Shown: positions 52,008-59,680, counted from the first letter of the stretch. The stretch: DNA of 64,000 nucleotides from Prochlorococcus sp. AG-388-E21 (GCA_003279855.1 QCGO01000004.1:107908-171907), one strand, 5' to 3'. Numbers and translations are program-made. The notes: generated by a model from the sequence alone, not told the origin.

Positions 52008-52277
52008 TTATACCCAATCAGAAACTTCTATTGTTGAAATCTTAACTCCATGAGTAGCTATCCAAGAGCCTTGCTTTTCAAAGAACTTTTGAATATTCCC
52101 TTCGGGACCTTGATGTATGACAATAACTTTTTGAGGATCTTTCTTGCTTTGACCTCTATAAAGCGGCTTGATATCAAATTCAGAAAGTCTGTTATATGAA
52201 TCCTCGCTATCAAAAAATAATAACCATTCATCAAACGAGTTATCAATTTTGAATGTGAAAACTGTAGTTATATCCAT
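52008..52277 (-). CDS. Small protein, DUF3764-like
   Basis: 89 residues: TTVFTFKIDNSFDEWLLFFDSE, IKPLYRGQSKKDPQKVIVIHQGPEG. I associate this with a small picocyanobacterial family annotated DUF3764; from memory, not verified. Soluble, alpha/beta. Function unknown. Confidence 0.5.
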   Translation of the reverse strand: MDITTVFTFKIDNSFDEWLLFFDSEDSYNRLSEFDIKPLYRGQSKKDPQKVIVIHQGPEGNIQKFFEKQGSWIATHGVKISTIEVSDWV

Positions 52278-52440
52278 TAAATTATGATAATTTAATTAAT
52301 TAATATTGTTATATATTTTACTAGTAATTTGATAGTAAGACTAGTAATTATTGTTCATTCATGAATATAAAGGCTTACTGAGATTAAGCTTTCAATTTCT
52401 GAAATTAACACTTAGGATTGGTGTAGTTAAAACATAAACT

Positions 52441-52965
52441 TTGACTAAGAGGACTCAACTAAATATAAATATTGATGAATCCTTGCTAAAGGAGTTAAAG
52501 AAACTTGCGTTGTCAGAGAATCTGGCTTTGAGCGTTTTTATAAGAAATTCTTTGAGGGATATAGTTTCTGGTGAAAGAGGAAAAAGTTTATCTACAAAAC
52601 AACAACCTTTTACAGAAAAGCAAGCAATAAATTGTACTAGTTTTATGAAGGGAGTATTTCAAAAGATGCGTGTAAAAAATATATTTACCAATGATTTGGA
52701 TGCTTTTAACAAGCTTTTATCTCATATTAAAAAATCTAAGCAATGGAATGATAATTATACAAAGCGCTTGAAAGAAGTTTTGCTTGATGACATGGCTACT
52801 CCTTTTGAAGCAGAAGAATTAAATGACATGAGTAAGAGTAGAGAATATGAATGCCCAATATATATCGGATTAAAAGAATGGACTGGTTGCATTGAGTATC
52901 CTACTCAAGATTTGATTTGTAACTTAGGTGGCTCTTTAGTTTTACTTATAGAAAGTCAATTTTAA
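52441..52965 (+). CDS. Protein with ribbon-helix-helix-like N-terminus
   Basis: 174 residues, TTG start. Residues 1-45 (KRTQLNINIDESLLKELKKL then LSVFIRNSLRDIV) fit a ribbon-helix-helix DNA-binding module. The remainder is unrecognised, with four Cys in total. Possibly a regulator of the neighbouring porin or of element genes. Confidence 0.5.
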   Translation: MTKRTQLNINIDESLLKELKKLALSENLALSVFIRNSLRDIVSGERGKSLSTKQQPFTEKQAINCTSFMKGVFQKMRVKNIFTNDLDAFNKLLSHIKKSKQWNDNYTKRLKEVLLDDMATPFEAEELNDMSKSREYECPIYIGLKEWTGCIEYPTQDLICNLGGSLVLLIESQF

Positions 52966-53161
52966 AGGTTTTTTACTAGAAGTATTAATAGATATATCCC
53001 AAAATAAATGTATTTTTCTTAATTAGATAGACAATATTTGCATCAATATGTACAAAATTAAGTAATACTAGATACCTAGCTTGTGCCAGTGTTATAAGTG
53101 GATAAACTGACTACTTATCTAGTAAATTACTAGTAATATAAGTAAGTGAACAATTATTATA

Positions 53162-53169
53162 GTGTGAGG
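53162..53169 (+). promoter_or_regulatory. Shine-Dalgarno region complementary to the Yfr1 motif
   Basis: GTGTGAGG lies 9 nt ahead of the GTG start of the porin and contains the ribosome-binding GAGG. It is exactly complementary to CCTCACAC, part of the conserved ACTCCTCACAC core of the cyanobacterial sRNA Yfr1, which is also found in this gene's own terminator loop. Yfr1 is known to pair with the start regions of porin mRNAs in Prochlorococcus. Confidence 0.6.
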
Positions 53170-53178
53170 CTATTTTTT

Positions 53179-54420
53179 GTGAAATTATTTCAAAAACTAC
53201 TAATTACCCCTGCGGTATTAGGTTTAATGACCCCTTTAGCAAGTTCAGCTAATGAGCTTAACTTGGCTGAGGTATCTGGTTACTCTTCTTCAGAAGAAGT
53301 TCAAAGTATTAACGAATTTAATGCTAAAGAACTTGCTGTTACTAATAGTCGAATAGAAGGTTTAGAAGCTGAATTAAACAATTTTGAAGCTGGTTCTTTC
53401 TCAGAAACAACAACAATGAGTGGATCTGCTTCTTTCCAAGTTGGTGCTGTTGATGCATCTACTATTACTGAAGCGGTTACAGCTACTTACTCTTATGATC
53501 TTGATCTGAATACTTCCTTTACAGGAGATGACAACCTTTATGTAGGTATTGAGACTGGAAACAGTGAGTGGGGTACAAATGTAGACTTCGTAACAGATAA
53601 TTCTGGAGGAGGAGGAGATACATTGTCCATCACCTCTATGTATTATTCATTCCCTTTAGGAGAATATGACGTAGCTGTTGGACCTAAATTAGATAACGAT
53701 GATTTAATGCCAACCACTATTTCTAAGTATTCTGATAAGTTCTTCATGGCAGCACAGCCATTGACAGCTGCTGATTTCTCTTCAGCTCCCGGTATTACTG
53801 GAAGTGGATTTGCTATTGGACGTACTTGGGATAATGGCTTTAATGCTTCAGCAAGTCTTATTGGAATGAGTGCAAGTACTACTGATGGTTTTCTTACAAA
53901 AGAGGGAAGTGATACTTACACATTATCAGTTGGGTATGATGCAGACTCTTATGGTTTAGGTCTTATCTACACTGATGTGGACGAAGCTTGTTCATTTATT
54001 GCCGGTTATCAAACTTGTGCTTCCTTAGGAGTTTCTGGTATTGGAGCTAACAGTACAACTCTAGGCGCTTACTGGACTCCAAATGATGGGAACACAACAT
54101 TTAGTGCAACTTATGGAGTTTTCTCTGGAGAAGTAACTGGAGCAACTGTTGAAGACCTTTCTAGTTTTCACGTTGGTGTTGATCATGAAGTTGGTTCTGG
54201 TGTTTTATCTGCTGCTATCAAGCAACAAGATTTCTTTACAGTTTCGGGTACTACAGTCTCTGCTGATAGTCTTGGCGAATTTGCAGAAATCTACTACACA
54301 CGCAATTTAAATGATTCTATGGAATTTACCGGAGGATTTTCTTTCGCAATGGGTGATGAAACTGGTGTTTATTGGTTAGATAGAACAGCAGTAGGAGCAG
54401 ACGTAACATTTAAATTCTAA
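53179..54420 (+). CDS. Outer-membrane porin without SLH domain
   Basis: 413 residues from GTG 53179, chosen because it gives the picocyanobacterial porin start MKLFQKLLITPAVLGLMTP and follows a good ribosome-binding site; a GTG 33 bp upstream would place that site inside the gene. Signal peptide to about residue 25. The usual S-layer-homology domain is missing: the sequence passes from INEFNAKELAVTNSRIEGLE directly to the barrel (FSETTTMSGSASFQVGAVD). The rest is a Gly/aromatic-rich beta-barrel ending ADVTFKF. It probably forms a solute channel. Confidence 0.8.
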   Translation: MKLFQKLLITPAVLGLMTPLASSANELNLAEVSGYSSSEEVQSINEFNAKELAVTNSRIEGLEAELNNFEAGSFSETTTMSGSASFQVGAVDASTITEAVTATYSYDLDLNTSFTGDDNLYVGIETGNSEWGTNVDFVTDNSGGGGDTLSITSMYYSFPLGEYDVAVGPKLDNDDLMPTTISKYSDKFFMAAQPLTAADFSSAPGITGSGFAIGRTWDNGFNASASLIGMSASTTDGFLTKEGSDTYTLSVGYDADSYGLGLIYTDVDEACSFIAGYQTCASLGVSGIGANSTTLGAYWTPNDGNTTFSATYGVFSGEVTGATVEDLSSFHVGVDHEVGSGVLSAAIKQQDFFTVSGTTVSADSLGEFAEIYYTRNLNDSMEFTGGFSFAMGDETGVYWLDRTAVGADVTFKF

Positions 54421-54436
54421 GATTTAATACTCGTCT

Positions 54437-54481
54437 AAAAAAAGCAGCCCACTCCTCACACGTAAGGGCTGCTTTTTTTTT
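54437..54481 (+). terminator. Porin terminator carrying the Yfr1 signature in its loop
   Basis: GCAGCCC (54444-54450) and GGGCTGC (54466-54472) form a perfect stem followed by nine T. The 15-nt loop begins with ACTCCTCACAC (54451-54461), the invariant 11-nt core of the sRNA Yfr1. In Yfr1 as I know it, that core is single-stranded between two hairpins; here it sits in the terminator loop of a protein gene. It may produce a 3'-UTR sRNA or mimic or sponge Yfr1. Confidence 0.8.
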
Positions 54482-54528
54482 GTTTAGATGGGCTGAGTTC
54501 AATTTTTATGAAAAGGAACTAAATCAAA

Positions 54529-54626
54529 GGCATGATAGTGATTAATCCAAATAAGAACAATTTTGTATTAAGGAGTCTTCATTTTTGAATTATTAGGAAT
54601 GTAACCAACTATTACTCCGTGCGTTA
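54529..54626. repeat. Interspersed repeat R1, copy c
   Basis: GGCATGATAGTGATTAATCC to ACTATTACTCCGTGCG, matching 39959-40056 along nearly its whole length. It leads straight into a second repeat (54620-54804) holding the 46-aa gene. Confidence 0.6.
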
Positions 54627-54663
54627 GTAGTTAGAACATAGTTGTAGTAAGTAGGAGGAAATC

Positions 54664-54804
54664 ATGAATAAAAGAGTTCCTTATACAATTATTCCTAAAT
54701 ACTTTAGGACTATTAACGACATAGATAACGGAGCAAATATTAAAGTAATTTATTGGAAACTGAAGTGTGAAGAGAACCCTTCGTATCGCGGTTGCGAAAT
54801 TTAA
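54664..54804 (+). CDS. Conserved 46-aa protein, copy 1
   Basis: 46 residues (starts MNKRVPYTIIPKYF, ends YRGCEI) with a strong ribosome-binding site AGGAGG 7 bp upstream. A second copy at 59681-59821 differs at four bases, all silent third positions (Ile9, Asp19, Ser40, Gly43). This pattern strongly supports translation under selection. Function unknown. Confidence 0.7.
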   Translation: MNKRVPYTIIPKYFRTINDIDNGANIKVIYWKLKCEENPSYRGCEI

Positions 54805-54846
54805 AATATTGCTATGCTATTTAGATTAAAATAAAGAGTATAAATA

Positions 54847-55089
54847 ATGAAAAATAAAGTTCTTTCTTTTATCAAAAAATACCCAATGAGCATTTTATTA
54901 GCGATTATTGCTATTAATTTATTCTCTATTGCTATTAGTTTAAGAACAGAAGCTTATTTAAATAGGGAAAAGAATCTTTGTATTAAATATTTAAAACATC
55001 AAATAGATCGAGACACTCTTATCAAAAAGCTAAGAATAGTTAAGCAAGCAAATCCATCTAGTATTTGTGACTATGTTCTTAAAAGTTAA
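54847..55089 (+). CDS. Small membrane-anchored protein
   Basis: 80 residues: basic start, one membrane helix (about 13-32, MSILLAIIAINLFSIAISL), then a basic exterior part with two Cys and the end SSICDYVLKS. Similar in form to the proteins at 38620 and 50224. The stop lies 4 bp before the ATG of the MauE-like gene, so it may belong to that operon. Confidence 0.5.
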   Translation: MKNKVLSFIKKYPMSILLAIIAINLFSIAISLRTEAYLNREKNLCIKYLKHQIDRDTLIKKLRIVKQANPSSICDYVLKS

Positions 55090-55093
55090 AAAA

Positions 55094-55546
55094 ATGCAAT
55101 TAAAGTCTTTTACACCATTGGTTGCAGTATTTGGTACTTCATTTCTTATAACTATTACTTTGATTAAAAGCTTCCAAGTTTTTATGGGCTTATCAATATG
55201 TCTTTTAGCGATGCTGAAGCTTATGGATATTGAAGCTTTTGGTTTGAGTTATAAAAAATATGATTTAATTACTTCTCGATTTAAAAATTGGATTTATATC
55301 TATCCTTTTTGCGAATTATTAATTGGCTTATGTTTTTTACTTTCTGCACCACCCTCTTCAATTATTTTAATTGCTTTAATACTAGGAATTTTTGGAATGG
55401 CATCAGTATTTAAAGCTGTTTATTTAGATAAATTAAAATTAAATTGTGCATGCGTTGGAGGATATACAAAAATTCCTTTAGGAATTATTAGTTTTATTGA
55501 AAATCTTTTAATGGCAATTATGAGTGCTTTGATTTTGATTAAATAA
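55094..55546 (+). CDS. MauE/DoxX-like membrane protein
   Basis: 150 residues from ATG 55094, with about four membrane helices. The C-terminal LKLNCACVGGYTKIPLG has a Cys pair, as in MauE/DoxX-type proteins, which are linked to redox or disulfide chemistry across membranes. First of a row of four genes with metal-linked families (MauE, DUF411, DUF3721, PepSY). Confidence 0.6.
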   Translation: MQLKSFTPLVAVFGTSFLITITLIKSFQVFMGLSICLLAMLKLMDIEAFGLSYKKYDLITSRFKNWIYIYPFCELLIGLCFLLSAPPSSIILIALILGIFGMASVFKAVYLDKLKLNCACVGGYTKIPLGIISFIENLLMAIMSALILIK

Positions 55547-55607
55547 CAATTTTATAAAATTTCATTTATTTTATTAATAGTTTTGAAAATAAGAATTCCT
55601 TACTGAG

Positions 55608-56126
55608 ATGGCATTTAAGAAATCATTCTTTAAAAAGAATTTACTTAAGACTCTTTTATTTTCTGGATTTCTCATAGTAAATATAGTTAATGCCGAAAAG
55701 AGTAGTGCTAAAACTCAAGATATTATAGATATACCTAAAGTCGTTTCTTATAGATCAGCATCATGCGGTTGTTGTAAGAAATGGGTAAATCATTTACGCC
55801 AAAATGGATTAGAAGTTGTTGATAACATTCTTGAAGATGTTTCGGGAATTAAAAACCAATATAAAATTCCCAATAATTTAAGGTCCTGCCACTCTGCAAA
55901 AATAGGAACCTACACAATTGAAGGACATGTGCCGATTGAATCAATCACCAAACTTTTTAAAGAAAAACCAATTATCTCTGGTATAGCAGTCCCTGGAATG
56001 CCTCTTGGTTCGCCTGGAATGGAAATGCATTCTCACGAATCACACTCGCATAATTATGAAAATTACAAAGTAGTTTCATTTAGTAATAGTGGTAAAACAA
56101 AAATATTCGACAAAATTTCACCCTAA
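55608..56126 (+). CDS. DUF411-family metal-binding exported protein
   Basis: 172 residues. N-terminal hydrophobic export segment, then the DUF411 pattern: SYRSASCGCCKKWVNHLRQ, NLRSCHSAKIGTYTIEGHVP, and AVPGMPLGSPGMEMHSHESH. The CGCC motif, further Cys and the Met/His-rich C-terminal segment are typical of copper binding. Likely periplasmic copper handling. Confidence 0.8.
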   Translation: MAFKKSFFKKNLLKTLLFSGFLIVNIVNAEKSSAKTQDIIDIPKVVSYRSASCGCCKKWVNHLRQNGLEVVDNILEDVSGIKNQYKIPNNLRSCHSAKIGTYTIEGHVPIESITKLFKEKPIISGIAVPGMPLGSPGMEMHSHESHSHNYENYKVVSFSNSGKTKIFDKISP

Positions 56127-56150
56127 CAAAAATACTAATTTTAATTAATA

Positions 56151-56372
56151 ATGACTTTTGTTTTTAGAAAGATAAAAATTCTTACTTTATTCATTTTTAT
56201 ATCTCTTTATTTCAATTCGTATTCAGATGCTCATATGAAAGGAACATATTCTTCTGAGCAAGATGCTTTAAAAAAGTCATTAGAACTAGGTTGTAAAGGA
56301 ACACATAAGAACCAAGAGAAATGGCTTCCATGTGAGGACGAAAAAGAATTACATAAGTACCTAAGAATGTAA
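56151..56372 (+). CDS. DUF3721-family small exported protein
   Basis: 73 residues with a signal or anchor helix (about 8-23), then AHMKGTYSSEQDALKKSLELGCKGTHKNQEKWLPCEDEKE. The pattern fits DUF3721, small cyanobacterial proteins of unknown function often near DUF411. Its stop directly abuts the next start. Confidence 0.65.
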   Translation: MTFVFRKIKILTLFIFISLYFNSYSDAHMKGTYSSEQDALKKSLELGCKGTHKNQEKWLPCEDEKELHKYLRM

Positions 56373-56633
56373 ATGCAAAAATTTAAACTTAGCAAAAGGA
56401 AAACACATAGAAAAGTAGCTGCAATTTCTTCAATACCTTTATTAATTACTCTTATATCTGGGACTATCTATAGTTTTCTTCAACCATTAGGAGTTGATGC
56501 TTTTTGGTTAATCAAATGGCATACAGGTAATTTTGGCATTATTAATTTGCAGCCTTTTTATTCGATATTTCTTGGTATTGCATCGATAATCTCTGTAATA
56601 TCTGGCATTAGATTATTACAAAAAAATTCTTAG
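56373..56633 (+). CDS. PepSY-associated membrane-helix protein
   Basis: 86 residues with two membrane helices. The first half reads RKTHRKVAAISSIPLLITLISG, the His-containing start typical of PepSY-TM proteins, and IKWHTGNF follows. Such proteins are often linked to metal or siderophore reduction. It lacks the large extracytoplasmic PepSY domain. It follows the DUF3721 gene with no gap. Confidence 0.6.
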   Translation: MQKFKLSKRKTHRKVAAISSIPLLITLISGTIYSFLQPLGVDAFWLIKWHTGNFGIINLQPFYSIFLGIASIISVISGIRLLQKNS

Positions 56634-56782
56634 CTTTAATCTAAAGTACCGACAACTATGCATAGGCAATGCTTAAGCAGCCGTTTATTAATTTGTTTTC
56701 CTTCAAGTTTTTCTCTAGTTGGCATTTTCTTAATATTTAATCGCCATTTGCCAATATTTTAGATCGACTGTGAATCAACAAA

Positions 56783-57006
56783 AAGTTTGGATAAAGTTTG
56801 GATAAAAAATTACGAAACCTTGAGATCCTAGTAATAGCTAGACGGATGTACTTTTCATTAGCCAAAACTTTTCTTCAGTCATATCAGTACTTTAGGAGAA
56901 AACTACAATGTGTGAACGGTGTGTGAACAGAATATTAAAGATGTTCAATTCTAGGTTCATTATCCATCAAATTATCTATTTAGGAAAGTGAGGGTTGGTA
57001 TGGGGT
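56783..57006. other. Attachment junction J4 (E3 / E4, class B left end)
   Basis: Left arms AAGTTTGGATA at 56783-56793 and 56794-56804, in a ~70-bp block almost identical to that before J3. Core 56854-56884. Right arms TGTGTGAACGG (56909-56919) and TGTGTGAACAG (56920-56930), then the class B block to 57006. From 56634 to 56780 only a doubtful 34-codon frame (56658) is seen. Confidence 0.7.
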
Positions 57007-57082
57007 TCTTTTGACAGTTAAGAATCACTATGATTAAGATGAAATCTAATAAATATTAGATATATTGAAGTGAAATCAACTA

Positions 57083-58387
57083 GTGATTAAGAGTATTAAT
57101 AAAGATTTTTTTTATAAGTTACCCCCTTTTGTTTTTATAAGTTTTATTAGTTTTTTTAGTGTTGTTAATGCTGCAATGCAGCTTTTCGTAAAAACGATAA
57201 CGGGAAAAACTATAACCCTTGATGTGGAAGCGAACGATACTATTCAAAGTGTCAAGGTAAAAATACAAGATAAAGAAGGAATAGCTCCAGACAAACAAAG
57301 CTTGACCTTTGCTGGTAAAAAACTTGAGGATATTAGAACTTTAAGCGACTACAACATTCAAGAAGAATCGATATTAAATTTAGTTTTAAGCACCACTCTC
57401 AGCACGGAATGGGTGCAACCTTATGCGGCGATGCAAAGCGTTGGCTTGGGATCTATTAAAAATAATAGAGATTTAGTATTGGCAAAAGCTGGCAAATGCG
57501 ATAACTCAGGATGGGTAATTGAAAATACTGATTATTGCGTTTATACCAATGTAAACAACACAATTGCCTCGGTTAACGGAAATAACAGTTACGGATCATA
57601 TGATTATGCAAACTTTAATACCTCAATAAATTTTGAGAAAACTATTAATGATAAATGGAAAGCTGGGATTGCTTATGGCGTTGGGTCCTCTAATTTAGAT
57701 AACTTCAACTTCTCTAGTACAACAGCAAGTTTAAGTTCTACAAATACCCATTACTCAATTTATGGTGTTAAAAAAGTAAATGATAAATTCATCCTCAAAG
57801 GAATAATTGGGGGATCCGACTTTGATTACAAAGGTATTAGAACTTATTCAACCACCTCAGCATCATCTGCATACGATACTGATGGATATACGGCAGAAAT
57901 AAATGGTATTTGGGATATAAAAAAGATTATCAAAAATATGAAAACTCCAATCCGTTTTAAACCATCAGTTGGTGTTGCTTATGCAGCTCATACTCAAGAT
58001 GGATTTAGTGAATCTGGAAGTGGAGATTTAATAACACTTGAAGCTAATCAAGCAGAATCTCTTCTCTTTAAAACAGGAATTAGTGTAGATAAACAAATCC
58101 TTATGGAAGGAGGAAAATGGTTATTAGTTCCATTAATCTCCTTGAACTATGAAATGGATACTTCTGCTGACAATAATAATAGAGGTCTTAAAGGAGGATT
58201 AACAGAAAGCTCTGATGCAACTACTTTGGTTTCTGCTAAAACATTTGGTAAGCATAATGGCTCTGTAAAAGTTGGAACAGATTTTGTATTAACCAAAGAC
58301 TTTATGCTTAATTTAAATGCCGAATATGGATTAGGAGGAGGAGGAAATGAGCAGTCTTATGGAGGTGGTTTTAAGTGGCAATTTTAA
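57083..58387 (+). CDS. Signal peptide - ubiquitin - outer-membrane beta-barrel fusion
   Basis: 434 residues, GTG start. A signal peptide (1-30, cleavage after VNA) places the ubiquitin fold (32-103) at the mature N-terminus. By hand, 54 of 72 residues match human ubiquitin, including [21 protein letters not shown] and RTLSDYNIQ. Lys6, 11, 27, 29, 33 and 48 are kept; Lys63 is Glu, Ile44 is Thr, and the RLRGG tail is absent. A linker with Cys139/Cys152 leads to a ~270-residue autotransporter-like barrel ending KWQF. The ubiquitin part would face outside or lie in the barrel mouth. No E1/E2-like gene is nearby. Confidence 0.85.
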   Translation: MIKSINKDFFYKLPPFVFISFISFFSVVNAAMQLFVKTITGKTITLDVEANDTIQSVKVKIQDKEGIAPDKQSLTFAGKKLEDIRTLSDYNIQEESILNLVLSTTLSTEWVQPYAAMQSVGLGSIKNNRDLVLAKAGKCDNSGWVIENTDYCVYTNVNNTIASVNGNNSYGSYDYANFNTSINFEKTINDKWKAGIAYGVGSSNLDNFNFSSTTASLSSTNTHYSIYGVKKVNDKFILKGIIGGSDFDYKGIRTYSTTSASSAYDTDGYTAEINGIWDIKKIIKNMKTPIRFKPSVGVAYAAHTQDGFSESGSGDLITLEANQAESLLFKTGISVDKQILMEGGKWLLVPLISLNYEMDTSADNNNRGLKGGLTESSDATTLVSAKTFGKHNGSVKVGTDFVLTKDFMLNLNAEYGLGGGGNEQSYGGGFKWQF

Positions 58388-58440
58388 TAGTTAAAAGTGT
58401 GGACGAAGTGTGAACAGAGTACGTATTTAGTTTTCTCTGC

Positions 58441-58570
58441 ATAAGCCCGTCATTGCTCTCTTATAAGCCCGTCATTGCTCTCTTATAAGCCCGTGATTGA
58501 TACTGAAAAATAGGTTTATCGTATGAAATTTGTTTGATGTGGAACAGTTTTAAGAACAGTTTTTAGAACA
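58441..58570. repeat. 22-bp tandem repeat and shared GAACAGTTTTAA block
   Basis: ATAAGCCCGTCATTGCTCTC-TT occurs at 58441-58462 and 58463-58484, with a third partial unit. From 58484 the sequence matches 40911-40997 with few changes, ending in GAACAGTTTTAA-GAACAGTTTTTA-GAACA. The same block in E1 and E4 suggests a mobile or recombining segment. Confidence 0.6.
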
Positions 58571-58712
58571 AATTATTGGGTTATGAAATAGTTCGTACTG
58601 ATACAAATGTTTTAATAGGTTGACATAAGAGTTTTGTATATTGCTAATACACTTCGATTGAGGTTATTTAGGTCAGTTACTAAATCTTCGTGGAGACTGC
58701 TTTAGTTAATTT

Positions 58713-58777
58713 CTTTTACTGGCTGCTGATGAGATCAGCCGAATCACACTACGGTCAATCTTTGGTTCCAGTAAAAG
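58713..58777. ncRNA. Candidate structured RNA or DNA element
   Basis: CTTTTACTGG (58713-58722) and CCAGTAAAAG (58768-58777) are perfect 10-bp complements. Inside, GCTGAT (58725-58730) pairs with ATCAGC (58734-58739) across a 3-nt loop. No U-run follows. It could be a small RNA domain or a single-strand DNA recombination site. A CTGATGAG sequence inside recalls a hammerhead core, but the rest does not fit. Confidence 0.4.
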
Positions 58778-58977
58778 TTCCTTCTAATACGATCAAACGT
58801 TTTTATTAAATTTTCTGGGTTCTTTAAGGTAAGAATTAAATAGCTATTTCTTGGCGTCTAATGCTTTTATAGGAGTGTCATTAAAAGTAGCTAATTGCTT
58901 TCCTGAATTAAGAGAAAAAGAGAATTAATGGAATGGCGGCATAACACTTTGATTGACCAATGATGAATAATTTAACT

Positions 58978-59268
58978 TCAGTCGCAATAGATTAAACAAT
59001 TTTGATTGGTTGGATTGTCTTTACATTCTTTGTCCCAGTAGGTTTGAAACTCGACAGGGCATTGCTCAATTTCTTTTGGGGTTTCATTCAAATTTAAACC
59101 TGCATAGTTAAATGCCGTTAGATATTTTGGAAGAATATTAAATTGATTGAATAGTTTCATAAGACCTCCTAGATCTATACCTATATTGTCCTCTAATTGA
59201 CCTAAAATTAATAGAGTATTTTTACCCGAGTAGAAGTGCTTTGTGGTTGTCCCGACTATCTTTTCCAA
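58978..59268 (-). CDS. Hypothetical protein (doubtful)
   Basis: 96 residues with a TTG start and no clear ribosome-binding site. The C-terminus is Cys-rich (CPVEFQTYWDKECKDNPTNQNCLIYCD), reminiscent of the small Cys-containing peptides nearby. Sequence looks protein-like in its second half; the start is uncertain. Confidence 0.4.
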   Translation of the reverse strand: MEKIVGTTTKHFYSGKNTLLILGQLEDNIGIDLGGLMKLFNQFNILPKYLTAFNYAGLNLNETPKEIEQCPVEFQTYWDKECKDNPTNQNCLIYCD

Positions 59269-59289
59269 TTCAAAAGGAGTAGAAATAAT

Positions 59290-59375
59290 TCAGGAGTCAA
59301 AAGCACTCACCGACTTTTTAGATAATGAGTGCATAAGACTCGAAAGGGGCAAACACATGCCCCTTTATTTTGTTT
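59290..59375 (+). ncRNA. Candidate small RNA with two hairpins
   Basis: GCACTCA (59303-59309) pairs with TGAGTGC (59326-59332). Then AAAGGGGCA (59343-59351) pairs perfectly with TGCCCCTTT (59358-59366), followed by ATTTTGTTT. Two stems, the second terminator-like, in a gene-free strip (59269-59680) fit a small RNA. The remaining part, 59376-59636, shows nothing I can name. Confidence 0.4.
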
Positions 59376-59680
59376 ATTAATTGGTATTAGAAGTGTTACT
59401 AATAGATGTTCGTGGTTCTTAAATACATCACTATCTCTTTAGTTATATGAGTGTGTTTTATATCTTGAATAGATCTCTAATAATTTATGGTTGGCTTCAG
59501 TTGTATCCCTGCAACTGCCTCATGACAACCATGTATTAATCCTAGGACTTGCAATTAAATAACAGTCTTAAAATTTGGTCCTCTACCCGTACTTTATTCT
59601 TCCTTAAACCGTACATGGTGATACTCATAAATGATATGCGTTAGTAGTTAGAACAATTGTGTAGTAAGTAGGAGGAAATC

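Larger units (their letters stand above)
50972..56884. mobile_element. Element E3, ~5.9 kb, porin and metal cassette, no recombinase
   Basis: Lies between cores at 50972-51000 and 56854-56884. The left end is class A with ATCGTGAATGA arms; the right end has AAGTTTGGATA arms like E2. The mismatch suggests a composite formed by recombination or deletion between two elements. It encodes left-end genes, a porin, an RHH-like protein and the MauE/DUF411/DUF3721/PepSY group. Confidence 0.55.
58388..58977. other. Gene-free region after the ubiquitin fusion
   Basis: Holds the internal arm pair AGTGTGGACGA (58396-58406) and AGTGTGAACAG (58407-58417), three units of a 22-bp tandem repeat (58441-58505), the copy of the 40911-40997 block, and a strong structured element (58713-58777). 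No core sequence follows the arm pair. From 58778 to 58977 nothing is recognised. Confidence 0.55.

Noticed and set aside
57083..58387. A bacterial ubiquitin conjugation operon around the ubiquitin fusion
   Set aside because: No E1-, E2- or deubiquitinase-like gene is visible nearby and the fusion lacks the C-terminal glycines needed for conjugation.
58725..58745. Hammerhead ribozyme suggested by CTGATGAG followed by CGAA
   Set aside because: The bases between the two motifs cannot form the required stem II, and the conserved GAAA reads GAAT; the surrounding pairing is explained better by simple nested hairpins.
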